Of a stretch of 64,000 nt of DNA, positions 34,892 to 46,236 are shown piece after piece. The stretch is from assembly GCA_023653785.1 (NCBI GenBank), contig JAMKCH010012473.1, positions 1 through 64,000 of the forward strand. Direction: 5' to 3'. The position numbers and the translations under genes were made by a program. The notes below the pieces were generated by a model. The model saw nothing but the letters and a program-made list of their open reading frames with translations. It was not told where the DNA came from and ran no database searches. The stretch is from Ophioderma brevispina (Eukaryota; Echinodermata; Ophiuroidea; Amphilepidida; Ophiodermatidae). Each line of letters begins with the position of its first letter. Within the stretch, counting starts at the first letter, position 1.

Positions 34892-35292
34892 TTTTTTTTT
34901 TTTTGCAATGGCCTAATTTATGCTAGTCCGCTAAGAATTTATAAAGTCCCATATACTTTCATCACACAGCACTCTATTTCAGAGCTGTAGACATGATCCA
35001 ACACATTATTATCTTCATATTCATATTATGCCCATTTTAAACATAAGTAACATTGACTCATCAACAAGATAGAAGTCCTGGCAGAATTTTCATGATTAAT
35101 AATAATTATATTTTTTAATTAATGAATAATTATATGATTCTATTTTCAATTAAAGCACTATACTCTGCTCCATAATGTATTTTACGGCCCATATGTATGC
35201 ATCGACTTCAACATTTTCTATTATAAAGAAAACTTGGTTGAATGCTAGACTCAGGTCCTGACAGAAAAACAAATCACAACGATGTGTTTCCA

Positions 35293-35661
35293 CACTGTTA
35301 AAAATTTCCGTAAATTAAGAAAACAGATTTTCCGTAAATTTACGGAAAAATATGTTTTAGAAAACAATAAAAATAAAAAACAAAAAACATAAAAAATAGC
35401 TAAAAATGTTAATTTACGGAAATATTTCAAAAATTTCTGGCAGCAATATTTCCGGACTTTTTTTTTTTGGTTCCGTAATTTTAAATTACGGAAAAATTCT
35501 GTTAAAATACATATTTTTTTCCATAATATGAGACAAATTTCTGTAAAATTACTGTCAAAGTTCCGTTAATTGACAGAAATTTCTGTAAATTTACCCTAAA
35601 AATGACTGGAAATACTGCTGCCAGAAATTTCCGTAAATTTACGGACATTTTGTTAACAGTG
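35293..35661. mobile_element. 369-bp CACTG-ended MITE, TTCCGTAAA subterminal repeats
   Basis: Ends in CACTGTTAAAAATTTCCG on the left and an inverted equivalent (...TTAACAGTG) on the right, flanked by CA on both sides (35291-35292, 35662-35663). Copy 1 of the surrounding duplication lacks it and keeps a single CA, giving direct empty-site evidence. The interior is dense with TTCCGTAAATT and its inverse. It also has an inverted pair of TCTGGCAGCAATATTTCC (35436) and AATACTGCTGCCAGAAAT (35611). Non-coding. Best matched by a non-autonomous CACTA/EnSpm-like element. Confidence 0.9.
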
Positions 35662-36074
35662 CAAGTGCACCAAATATTCTCCTAAAAGGTACAACAAAGT
35701 GTACCCGTGAAATATTGAAACTGTTATTACACTACTTCAGACATGCAACAGTTCCCCATGATAGGCCCTTCAAACAAGACTAAGCTTGTACTAAAAAATA
35801 GGTCGAAGGTTGTAAAGGGGAACTAGATGAATAGCTAGGTAAATCTTTCGATTTTTTCTCGACCAAATATCTTTACACGTGAGACAAACTAAAATAATAG
35901 TCCTTACCTTTGTTACGTTAAATACAATGCCCTCCCAGTTGTTGTTGTTGCTTTTCCTCTCTGGCAATTAAGTTAACAAAAAACTTTAAGTAATCAGATA
36001 AAATGAGCAGTGATCACATGTATTCTTGATATCTCACAAGGCTAACCCAATTGTTGTATCAATTATGCACGTCT

Positions 36075-38065
36075 TAATTTGACATCCTTCAGCACGCCCT
36101 GGTTCACTTAAATTCCATCAGAGTTAATATTTCATAAAACCAAGCGGTCCTTTATGAATTGGCTGTAACACATCTCCTGACAGAGTTGTTGAACACACAT
36201 GGCAATTCACATGCCGCCAAGCAAACCAAATTGTGCCGGTAGACCGCTTTCAAAACCCCTTCTCCGCACACACATAACACACACAGCCGTCCGAACGAGT
36301 ATCGATAAGGGAATAACGGTTTATTGGCAAAAGCTTTATCCAAGCCGAGGCGAACGACCAAGGATAACAGGCAGGGTTGGGCTTTAGATATAAGCGACGA
36401 GGTAAGACGTCTAAGTGAGTGAGCCGCCTAGTATGCCTCGAGCAGCGTGTTTCATATTTATTCACACTTTGAGTTGATTGAAAAAAACGCTTCGATGAAA
36501 TGATCCTCTAGATAAACATCGAATGGCTTACATTTCCGCAATTTCATTCACGACAATAACCCAAATGACATTTGTTTCAATATCTAGTTTGTGGCATGCT
36601 ACAACCACTGTTGTACCTCATAGCAATGTAGTCCTGGAAGCACCAGTCAATATACCCTTCTGATTGTATCCAGAGAAAAAAGGCATACGTGCCATGTATG
36701 AATCAAATTTTGCGGTGAAATACTGGCAAAATCAACTCCTCTCACATCTGGCACTTGAAAGTGTCATCTCCCGAATTCTAATAAATCCATTTCAAAGCAT
36801 TCTGCTTTTCTTCTTGCTTTGAGACCAAATTCCATCAAACCTTTAATCCATATGGAGATGAAATAGGAATTACTTTAATCATACGGAAATTGTGCAATAT
36901 TAGTAAGGTCTTAAAATGGTGTAATAGCGGGGAGGTCTTGAAAAGAGAATAATGAAATAAGAGAAGAAGAATATCCGCAGGGACAAGATCTTTTCACATC
37001 AATAATTCAGCTTAGTCATTTCTCCCTAGTGACAAATTACGTGAGAGTGTATTTATTTGAACACTAATACCAATAATAATTAGATAATAAAGTCTTGGTC
37101 ACCTAATATTATTGATTTGTACATCTGTGTGCCTCTAACACTCAAGTATCGATGTTTCTTGCTGCAGTTGGCGTGTTTTCGTAATTTAAAATTGTTATTA
37201 CTCTAATATTGAAGTAAATTGAAATGTTGCAACGTTTTATTTTTTTCTTTCTCTTTCATTTATTTTTCTAAGAAAAGCAAACTGAACTTTAAAGGCAAAT
37301 TAATGGTTGTATTTTGTTCAAAACCAGGATAAGGTAAATCTGCAATAATATGAACTTAGTGGAACCTTAATGGAACAAAAAGATAATTTCTCATCAATAA
37401 AAGTCTCCTAAACAGGTTTCATGCTCTCTACTTTATCAAGATAAGGAAATTCACCATGACATTTATTAACAACGAATTTCAGTATAATTCATAAAGCAAA
37501 TGGAATATGGAAAAACATTGAAATGTACAATATTAATAAAATACGTAGCTATTCTTTTTCTTGGGGAACATGAAAGCAATTGTGCAGATACGATACATTC
37601 ACTTATTTGCTTAATCCGAAGAAGGGAGCATAACACCCACCACCCACGATTTTTACTTGCCGTGTCATTACCTCACAGATAGAAATCTTATATAAAAAAG
37701 TATTAAACATAAACAACAGAAGTATATGCCAACAGAACATTATTTTGCCGGGAACAACATTTTTGGGGTATCACACATCTTCTTCATAGACCTTTGTCGA
37801 ATAATGCAAGACAGTATTTTTAGTTGTCTCAGCGAAATAGAGGGCGTAGGAACTTCTATATTGTGAATTAATTCTAAAGGCGTATTCTTGAAGGGTATTT
37901 TTCAATGATTCATACTAACACTAGAGTAAGGTTCAACTCGTCTTAAATGTGACGTGAGTTGAATGTATGGCACAACAGCAGGACTGGCCAAAGTCTTTTC
38001 TACTAAATTAAGGCATTTCAGGAAGAACTCTAGGTGAAATTAAATTGAAGAAACAGTCAGCATTC
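36075..38065. other. No supported gene
   Basis: A GC-richer patch at about 36220-36440 has overlapping short frames on both strands with no family motif. The rest is AT-rich. No repeat with a partner elsewhere in the window was noticed. Confidence 0.4.
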
Positions 38066-38215
38066 TATAGTGGCGTGTGTGAGAGGACTGTATTTAGTAG
38101 GTAGCTGGGGATCAGGGCTAGAGGACTGAATTCAAAGGGGCCCGAGATTTGTGGGATTTTAACCCTTTTTGAGAAAGAACTATCCAATTAAAATCGTATT
38201 TCAAATCAAGACAAG
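38066..38215 (+). repeat. ~150-bp direct repeat, left copy
   Basis: Matches 39420-39565 in the same orientation: GTGTGTGAGAGGACTGTATT, AGGACTGAATTCAAAGGG, TTTGTGG and ATTTTAAC landmarks. The pair flanks a plus-strand LINE fragment. The repeats could be a broken long-terminal-repeat pair, a transduced or duplicated segment, or two independent copies of a short interspersed repeat. Confidence 0.8.
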
Positions 38216-38559
38216 TTTTCCTATACCCTAAGAATGTGATTAAAGATTTTAAAACAGCTATGCTGACTCAGAGATTTTCCGAGGATGGCGCCCTCAATTT
38301 TTTGACAAATCTTTTTTCTTGTATATTATTAATGCTAGTCCACATAGTAAATTAGTACTCGCTGTGTGAACTAGCTTAGCTCAAATCGATGTCCTTCATA
38401 TAGAAAATTACAACTTTTGTTTTTAAATTCCGGATCCGGAATCTAGTTTAGTCGACTTTCTAAAATTGTTGCACAAGATAATTATATTTTGAATTTTATT
38501 TCAGCCTTTAACAACGGTAAAAATGCAACAATTAACAAATGATAACTAAAAAAAAACTC
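38216..38559. other. No recognisable feature
   Basis: AT-rich sequence between the left direct repeat and the LINE fragment. Includes a TCCGGATCCGGA palindrome at about 38430-38441. Confidence 0.45.
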
Positions 38560-39405
38560 GAAACGGAACATATAGTTTTAGGTGGATTAAATCTCATTCG
38601 AATGGAGTCCCAAACGATGACAATGAAAATAGGATTGCAAACAATCAAGAACAGAAGTGTTATATCATACTCAACGATGGTTACTTATAGCGTGCCGCAG
38701 TGACAGGGTTCCGTCACAGGCCCTCTTCTTTTTGTTTTTTTTTTAGATGTGACTTCAATCAGCTTAATCTTTTCAACTTATGTATGTCGATGATCATCTC
38801 CTATACCGCCGTATTTATGATAATGTGGATGTCCTCCAGAGAGACCGGAGTCATCGCACAATGGGTTACCGCCAAGGTAACTGACCAGTATCTTCGGCCA
38901 TCTTATTGAGCACGTTCTTTCTTCTACATATCTTGGTGTTACTTTGTTCCATGACCTTCTCAGATCCAGTCATATGTCTAAGAGGGCTGACATCTCTGTT
39001 TTTTCTTTACCGTAGCTGTTACAAAACCAACCTCGATCTTATCTTTACCTTTATAAATCAATTGTGTGTCCTTTTCAAGGTTATCAAACTCTTGAATCTG
39101 TTCAAACATTTACCAAGTGAATCGCAGTCAGGACTGGACAGTCTTACGAAAAGATTTGTAATTATTTCAAAATGCCAACTCTTGCTAATCGCAGAATGCA
39201 TTTCTGTCTGATGTATTGTTATATATATCTTGATTCTCAAATTCACACCCGCTTGGTTTATCCGCTCGTAAAATTCGAATCAATCCTAGTTTTGACCATT
39301 TCCTGACCCTTTTCCGTCCTAAGGTAAGGACACTAGCCGCCTGAAATTTCTCACATAATTCTGTGATTGAGCATTGACATTCACTCCAATCATGCAACTG
39401 CCCCT
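38560..39405 (+). pseudogene. Non-LTR retrotransposon (LINE) RT fragment, plus strand, broken
   Basis: Frame-switching translation gives recognisable pieces of a LINE reverse transcriptase. There is a VPQ-QGSVTGPLLF stretch (about 38690-38730; family norm VPQGSVLGPLLF), then YVDDHLLYRRI at about 38780-38815 carrying the catalytic Asp-Asp pair. Next come YLGVT at about 38930 and an ISKRAD-like and FLYRS-like thumb/C-terminal region to about 39060. Further downstream an LKFTPAWF stretch is seen. Several frameshifts and stops make it non-functional. The RT is of the CR1/L2/Jockey type rather than the minus-strand family next door. The 5' part, including the endonuclease, is absent. Confidence 0.6.
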
Positions 39406-39419
39406 GCCAGTCATAACCA

Positions 39420-39565
39420 TATAGTGACGTGTGTGTGAGAGGACTGTATTTAGTGGGTAGTTGGGATCAGAGCTCCAGGACTGAATTCAAAGGGTCCGAT
39501 TTGTGGAATTTTAACTGTTTTTGAGACATAAATAGCCAATAACATTTATTTCACATTAAGACTAG
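39420..39565 (+). repeat. ~150-bp direct repeat, right copy
   Basis: Partner of 38066-38215, about 1.35 kb downstream. It lies just past the decayed 3' end of the plus-strand LINE fragment. Confidence 0.8.
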
Positions 39566-39610
39566 TGAGTGACTCCGTATACCTTCAGCGTTAGTGTTAA
39601 AAAAACATGT

Positions 39611-39686
39611 GTGCTTGGCCGAATTCGAACCGGTGACCTTCGTATTACTAGCACGACGCTCTTGCCAACTAAGTTATCAAGCCAGG
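39611..39686 (-). tRNA. tRNA-Thr(AGT)-like sequence, probably pseudogene or SINE head
   Basis: On the minus strand a cloverleaf can be drawn. The D arm/A box contains TAACTTAGTTGG. The anticodon stem is TCGTG/TACGA with loop CTAGTAA (anticodon AGT). The T arm is ACCGG-TTCGAAT-TCGGC, and the acceptor pairs GCTTG with CAAGC. Only 5 of 7 acceptor pairs form and the T stem has one mismatch, so function is doubtful. It lies directly beyond the 3' end of the minus-strand LINE, in the same orientation. Confidence 0.5.
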
Positions 39687-39699
39687 GTTGGTAGAGGCG

Positions 39700-42160
39700 C
39701 TGGCCATCTCCAGGGAAAGATTAATAAATACACTTATACATCCCTGTCTACTTGGAAAACTAAGTAGTTAAAATTTTAAAATGTCAACTTGTTCCATTCT
39801 TGGATGGTGCGTGGGAAAAAGGAGTATTTGTATACGTCTTTGGTTGTTGTGATTCTTTGATTTGTTGTTCTTGATGAAGATCTGGTCCTAGTTTCTTTGC
39901 TTCTGTGCATGAATTGGTCTGGGTTGATCCCTACAAGACGGCTCTTGATTTTGTACATCATTCACAGTCTCGCTTTCTTCCTTCTTTTTTGAAGAGTGTC
40001 CCACTCTAAGTCCTTCATCATGCTGGTTACACTTTCTCTTTTGTAATCACCATAAGCAAAGCGGGCAGCTTTAAATTGATTCCAGTTTGGCTATGTCTCT
40101 CTTTGTACATGGATCCCATGCACGGACTGCATATTTCAGTGTGGGTCTTACGAGGGTCTTATATAAGCTGTTCCCTTGATGTCTTTTGTGCTGAACCATA
40201 AGTTTTCCCTGATGAAACCAAGTACTTTGTTGACTTTGTTGCTGATTTGGTCAATGTGGGTCTTCCATTTCAAGTCTTTGTTCAATTAACTCCTAAGTAG
40301 GGTCGGTTGTCCACTTCCTCAAGTTCTTCACCGCAGAAAATGTAGGTGATCTTTGGTGGGTTCCTCTATTGGTTATTTGCGTGATTTTGCATTTTGAAGG
40401 ATTGAACTTCATTTTTTCCATTTGTCTTGCCAATTTTGAAGACGGTTTAGGTCATCCTGAAGGGGTATCAATTAATCCTCGTTGTTACCAGAGATGTAAA
40501 GGACGCAGTCATCTGCAAACAACCTGAATTATTTCGGACACACCAAGGGAGGTCATTGATGAATATCAGGAAACCAAATGGTCCTATGACTGTTCCCTGG
40601 GGGACGCTGGATGTTACTTCCTTTGTAAAGATATGGCTCCATCTACAACAACACGTTTAGTCCTCTTTATTAGGAAATGCCTAAACCAGTAGTGAAGTGG
40701 TCCTCTGGTACCATAGTAATGAAATTGGCCAAGAGTTTCTTGCGGGACCTTGTCAAATGCCTTTGCAAAATTCAAGATGGCAACTTGAGTTATGTGTCCT
40801 TTCGCAATGTTAGAAGCTATATCCTCGATGGTGAGAATCAACTGAGATTCACTCGAATGTTTGGCTCTGAATCCATGCTGACGACTAGTTAAGATGTCCT
40901 GGCTGTCAGAGTGTTTCATAAATTGGGAAGGAATTATGTGCTCTAATACTGATCACACTGGTCAGTGATACCGGTCTGTCATTTTCTGCTCTTAATTTGT
41001 CTCCTTTCTTGTAAATGGGTGAGATGTTGGCCTCCCTCCACTGATTAGGTGTAATACCCTGGTCAATAGACTTTTGGTAGACATCTGTAAGCATTGGAGC
41101 CAGGGCTGGGGCTGCAAGTTTCAGCATCCAATGTGGGATTTTGTCCGGTCCCTGTGCTTTATTTGGATCTAATTCCTGCTACAACAATAAGCACACCATC
41201 TTCTTTGATGTCAATATGAGGTAGCGGAGGGTAAGGGCTCGGACCTAGGTCAGGGATGTCCGAGTTGTCCTCGTGGGTGAACACACTAGCAAATCGATCG
41301 CCCAAAGCTTCAGCTTTATCTTTACTATCGCTCACAATTTTGTTGTCGACTTTCAAGTTGGGATTCCCATTTCAATCTTGTTCTAATCTTCTTGGTGAAT
41401 GTACCTGATGAACTTCTTAGGGTTTTCTTAAAAAGTGTCCACAAAACGGGGTTTTGGGGGGGTTTCATTGAGGTAAGTAGTCCTTGCATTCCTCAGGTTC
41501 TTTTTCGTTATGGGAGCATTTGGGAGAATTCTCCCAAGGTTGGGGGTATGAGTAGTCCTTGGCTTTATTTTAGCGTCTTTGTTTAGTCCTACAATAGCCT
41601 CCGTTGTTCACGTCCAAACCATGAGTGAAATTTGAGAGTGAGTTTGGTTGGTAAAATTAATTGGCCATCACGCAATAATTCTCTCTAGTCTGTCATATTT
41701 GAAAAGGCTTATCTTTCATCTCAAAAATAGTTTTCTTGAAAGCTTGTAAGTTCTCCCAAAGATGCCTTTGATCTGTTGTAGATCTTCCTTCTTGGAGGAA
41801 TCTCTTACGTTTGGCTTCTTCAAGGTTAATGTCCAAAATATGATGTGGTGGTACTTAATGACGTCAGTCTTGACGTAAATTCTTATTATTTGTGAGTAGG
41901 ACGTGAAGGATGTTATCATCCTCAGTTTGTTTGTTGCCACCTGTTGCATCCGTTTCTTCTGTAGTTTGAAAAGTGTTCCGCTACTCCGTTTGAAGCCCAA
42001 TTTGGTTGCGGTCTACACTTGTTTGTCCAGTCAAATTATGTTGGATGGTACACTACAAATGATGATTGTCCATCATTTTTTTTTTTTGGTGGCATAATCC
42101 TATCAAGTGAGTCTTGAGGCTTGTACAATTTGTCATTTAGGACAGGTACATCCCAGGTCA
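39700..42160 (-). mobile_element. Non-LTR retrotransposon (CR1/Jockey-type LINE), 5'-truncated, broken
   Basis: The minus strand encodes most of a reverse transcriptase in broken frames. In order: a KKFIRYIHQE region before the RT (about 41380-41410); PPLPHIDI (about 41200-41225); WREANISPIYKKGDK then RPVSLTS (about 40965-41045); QHGFRAKHSSESQLI (about 40830-40875); FAKAFDKVP (RT motif A, 40743-40769); VPQGTVIGP (about 40590-40606); FADDCVL (catalytic Asp-Asp, about 40500-40519); and a C-terminal SFFPRTIQEWNKL at about 39783-39830. Sequence 41600-42160 translates to the linker before the RT (DVPVLND, QTEW-like). The endonuclease is missing. Many frameshifts and stops make it inactive. It would have copied itself by target-primed reverse transcription. 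Confidence 0.9.
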
Positions 42161-42199
42161 TAAACTAAATATAGTCCTACCAGATAGCCACTAGTTTTT

Positions 42200-43065
42200 T
42201 TTTATGTTGCATAAACTATATTGTTAAAATAAGCTTTTGGGGCCACCCTGGATTTTGACTTCTTAAAAAACAAAAATGGGCGGCCCCAAATATCAATTGG
42301 GCTAATATAAAAATGCATATTTCCGTCGTGAAATGCGCACCACAAAAACACAGAAGTCCCCCTTTTAATATACAAGGCACAGATCTGGACCTTGACAAAA
42401 TGAAAAAAAATCGATTTTTTGTTAAATCCGTAACTTACAAAATTCAAATGGCCCCGCCATGAACATGAACGCTCTTTCCAGCTAGACATGGCCATAAAAG
42501 TAATTTTCAGAATTTTTATATTCGTAATGTGAGAAAATTGCTTTATTAACTTATTGTTGAGGTTCTATCGCAAAATCGACATGGCTATAATTTTACTTCG
42601 AAATTTAGCCGAAAACAAAATCAAAATGGCTTGCCAAAAATACCAATATTGACTCATTTTGGGCCTAAAAAGGTATTGAAAATGCCCAAAAAATTGAAAT
42701 GAAATTTCCATTCTTTTATTGTACAGAGGCAGAGTCATTGTCTCGATAATTTTTAGATTTCAATTGTTTGATCAACTGTGACCAAAATTTAAAATGGCCG
42801 CCACAAAACGTTAATACAATAAAGCATATTATAAGGTTATTGTTCAAGCTATGGCAAAGTTAAATGGTGCATTAGTAACTTGTTATTGAGCTGCTCCGAC
42901 AAAGCATTGTAGCTATCATTGGCCTCAAAATGGCAGTTCAAAAATCAAAAATTTTGTTTTTCAAAATGGTTACCAATTTTGTTTTATAATCCAAATATAT
43001 GTATTTGTCGCGTAAAACACCACCCACACAAACTCAGACGTTCCTCTTTTTGTGTCCAAGAAGAA
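42200..43065 (+). repeat. Left arm of large inverted-repeat structure
   Basis: The segment 42560-43065 matches the reverse complement of 45395-45960. Shared in order: TCGCAAAAT-GACATGGCTA, CGAAATT-AGCCGAAA-CAAAA, TGGC(T)TGCCAAAA-TACCAATA, CCTAAAAAGGTAT, TTTTATTGTACA, TTGTTTGATCA, AATGGCCGCCAC, and GTTATTGAGCTGCTCC against GTTGTTGAGCTGCTCC. The arm has an internal repeat (the ATGGC-type unit near 42436 and 42790), and 42200-42560 extends it without a clear partner. ATGGC motifs resemble the ladder at 21.4-22.6 kb. Confidence 0.75.
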
Positions 43066-45394
43066 GATTTCACGTTGTATCACGTAAACCCTACAGAAAA
43101 CAGAGATTGAAAAACCATGGCTGGATGTTGGCCGCACCTGACTTGAACTTTTTTAGGAGTGCCACAGCATTATGGTAGTCTAATATCAAGACCAGGCTAT
43201 TATATATCACTTACATCCAAGAGGGACAAATGACTACAACCTGACGATCAACGCAAAAAAGGAAGGTAGCGTATTGTTTGTTAACTCTATCAATTTCCCC
43301 GAAACACAAGACAGAGGTCCGCCCTCCGTGATTTTTTTTTTAAAGTGGCAACAAAATGGCATTAGGGATTTAAGGGATATAATAATCTCCGGGTAATCAT
43401 TAAAATCCTTTCTTTGCAAAAACGTGAGAACTGCGTCATTCTTGTAAACAAATACGGCCGAAAAAGAGATATAGTCATTCTTCTTATTTCTCTCTTAAGT
43501 ACAAGGAAAATGGTGATACCGCATAGATAGACTAGAAGAAAGCCTATGCAGGCAGATCTTACCATAAAGCCAGTGGTTTGTAGATGGTGCAAAGCGCTAC
43601 TTCGACTAGTAATGACCTCCCTAAATTAGACTAGAACAATGAAGGCAAAGTATACAAAGTGTAAAAAAATAGGACCATGAAGAAATCTATGTAGCCTTCA
43701 GAAGGGAAGAAGGAATCGACATTCATAAATGCACCACCACCTAGGATGCTCATCTCTGCATAGATGGAAAACAGTACATTTCCCCTCACCCATAGGCATC
43801 CGTAAAGGTCCTTGGCCAAGAGATGTTCAAGGAACCCAGTGACAAAGAGATGTGGTCATGTGTGGAGACCAAGTTAAGGATCTCTTGGGAGAAAGACTGA
43901 CACTGACCAAGTGAACAGCATAAGCAAGTTGTGGATATACGAAAACCACATGGTTAGTTGAATTTGCAGGGGGAGTTACTGCTCCCTATCTCACAGCCAG
44001 AATCTTGAAACTCTGTCAGCTCCATATCTGAAGGATCAGTGGGCGGGACTGCTAAGGTGTACCAATCCACCATCTTGTACAGGAACAGAAACAACAAAGA
44101 TCTGCACTTAAGGCCCTTTCTATCCACCTTAAAAGTATGCAAGTTGTGAAGTTCACACTTTGAAATATGCGGTTGAATCAGAAACCAAATTGTATAAGGA
44201 CACTTGGTATCTACGACATGAAAAAAGAGAGAACTAGATGGGTGAAGAGAAGCTAAATGAAAGAGAAGGATATCAATGTGAACTTTGCAAATGACGCATA
44301 GCCGACACAAGGCTCCGTTACACCAGAGTCTGAGAAAGGTCGGACCAGTTTGAGACAAGAGTAAAGAAGAACACAGAAAAAAAAGCCCGGTTGCACTGTG
44401 ACAAGACGGTGTCAGGAACAGATGTTGGTATTCCTATATAGTAAGGCCCGGAAAGGGAACCGGAAAGGTAAATGGCCTATGTTGGGAGCTGGCAATGCAA
44501 ATGGACACAGCTGGGAAACGCTCATTCTCTATCCTGTTCACAGAAATGATGAAAATTCTACCTAAACCTAAGCACTATATAGGATACACTTTCTACACTT
44601 GTCAATCTGAAGACATGGAATAAAACATGAGCATTGCACCGTGTGCCTCTGTGTGGGACGTGGTGTGGGATTGAGGACAACGCCTTATCATATTCACCGC
44701 CAAAATAGACACCACGTCACATAGACCAGATGTCACCATCAGTTCTCCTGCAAGGAAAGAATGTTGACATGAGCTAGCACCTACTGGCAGAAAAAGAGAA
44801 TATGGATAACCACAAGCACAAGAGCGGAGGGGCGTTGTGAAATACTTCCCGGTAGAAGTGAGGTCCAGAAGATTCACCAACCAGACTCTGAGAGAACAGT
44901 GCTTTTTAAAATTACTTGGGCTGACAAATACAGAAGAAAACCAAGAAGAAGGCCATTGACTCTGGATCAAGATGGCTTCTACTAACTAACTATCATGTTA
45001 GCTTACAGAAACCAAGACGTCGGTATTAGTTTGGAGTTAGTCGCACAACTACACATCCTGCCAGTGGAAAAGACTACAAGGCAGGACGAGCATCGCACCA
45101 CAAAGAGGTTCCCGTGACCAGAGCATGCCTTGAATGGAGCTTTGTTTCTATTCGGAGCCTATCTTATGGTTTCCAATCTAAGGAACGTTAGGGGCATTGG
45201 ATTGGCAAGGTGGTGTTCGTCACCTCGTAACAACTGTTCGTAGCTTCACAAACAAAATATTGCAGGGGCTTCGTATGTAGATGACAAAAAGACAGTTACA
45301 GTACCATTGCAACTGGAGGGGGTGGGTTCCCGGGACCAAAGACGCTAAACTCAACACACAAATAATGTGCACGTCTAAAAAAACGTATGCAGAT
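43066..45394. other. Interior of the inverted-repeat structure, unknown content
   Basis: About 2.3 kb, less AT-rich than its arms. Minus-strand open frames of 62 (43631-43819), 134 (43954-44358) and 122 codons (44602-44970) all lie in one orientation. The last begins after a CTTGCAG-like acceptor if read as a spliced exon (minus-strand junction near 44745-44752). None matches a transposase or other family I recognise, and no DDE-type spacing could be made out. It could be the eroded coding region of a DNA transposon, a captured host gene piece, or non-coding filler. Confidence 0.3.
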
Positions 45395-46010
45395 CAAAGC
45401 CAGGATTAGGCCAGGTTACGTGATTTAAAATTGGAAATTTACTTCTTTGGTACATCCAAAAAAGAGGGAAGAAAAATTCTGAGTTTGTGTGCGAAACTTA
45501 CGACGGCAATACATATAATGGATATATAACAAAGTTGCGATCCTGGCGCCATTTTGATTTTTGGCTGCCCCTTTTGAGGCAAAATGATAGACATTGAATC
45601 ATTTGTGGTAGGAGCAGCTCAACAACAGTAATAATTCATCATTCCTCTGATCATATTCCTGAAAACAATAAACTTATAATACGCTTGTATTTAACGTGGT
45701 GGCGGCCATTTGAATTTTCATTTTGGGGTTCCCGTGATCAAACAATGAAAATTTAAGTTTATCGAGGCCAAGGCCTACTGCTATGTACAATAAAAAGAGG
45801 GGGAAAATTCAAGTGTTTTGTGATTACAACCGAAAATATACCTTTTTAGCCACAATTGGATTAACTATTGGTATTTTGGCAACCATTTTGATTTTGTTTC
45901 GGCTCAATTTCGATGCAACATTATTAGCCATGTAGATTTTGCGAAGATACGGAATGAACCCCTCCCATTTCTGAAAAAAAAATGTGCGCAGACCGCGAAA
46001 CAAAATAATC
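45395..46010 (-). repeat. Right arm of large inverted-repeat structure
   Basis: Reverse-complement partner of 42560-43065, diverged by substitutions and indels. A clean outer terminus and target duplication could not be found on either side. Confidence 0.75.
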
Positions 46011-46236
46011 AACTGAATAGTGTGTTGGTTTATACCAGGTCAAAGTGTCTTAAAACGGCCTTTCAAAGACTATTGTTTGTAAATTAAAATTCTTATATAC
46101 ACATATGATTATTATGTATTATATATTCAACTTTTGTGGTGGTACACGACCTACTTCAAAACCAACACCCGTTCTATGTTTCCTTGAAATCTGGCACTTT
46201 GGAACTTTTTGTTAAAAATAATTTGGTTAAACATTA

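Larger units (their letters stand above)
34710..36074. repeat. Near-identical ~1-kb tandem duplication, copy 2 (with MITE)
   Basis: Carries a 369-bp MITE insertion, a longer hairpin near 34847-34891, and an 18-base T run near 34891. Otherwise only scattered single-base changes separate it from copy 1. High identity means either a recent duplication or an assembly duplication of two haplotypes. Confidence 0.95.

Noticed and set aside
36152..36465. GC-richer patch with overlapping open frames on both strands
   Set aside because: No domain, splice signals or conserved copy. Composition alone is not enough to call a gene.
43954..44358. 134-codon minus-strand frame in the foldback interior
   Set aside because: Hydrophobic stretches but no family motif. 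Reported as unknown interior, not as a gene.
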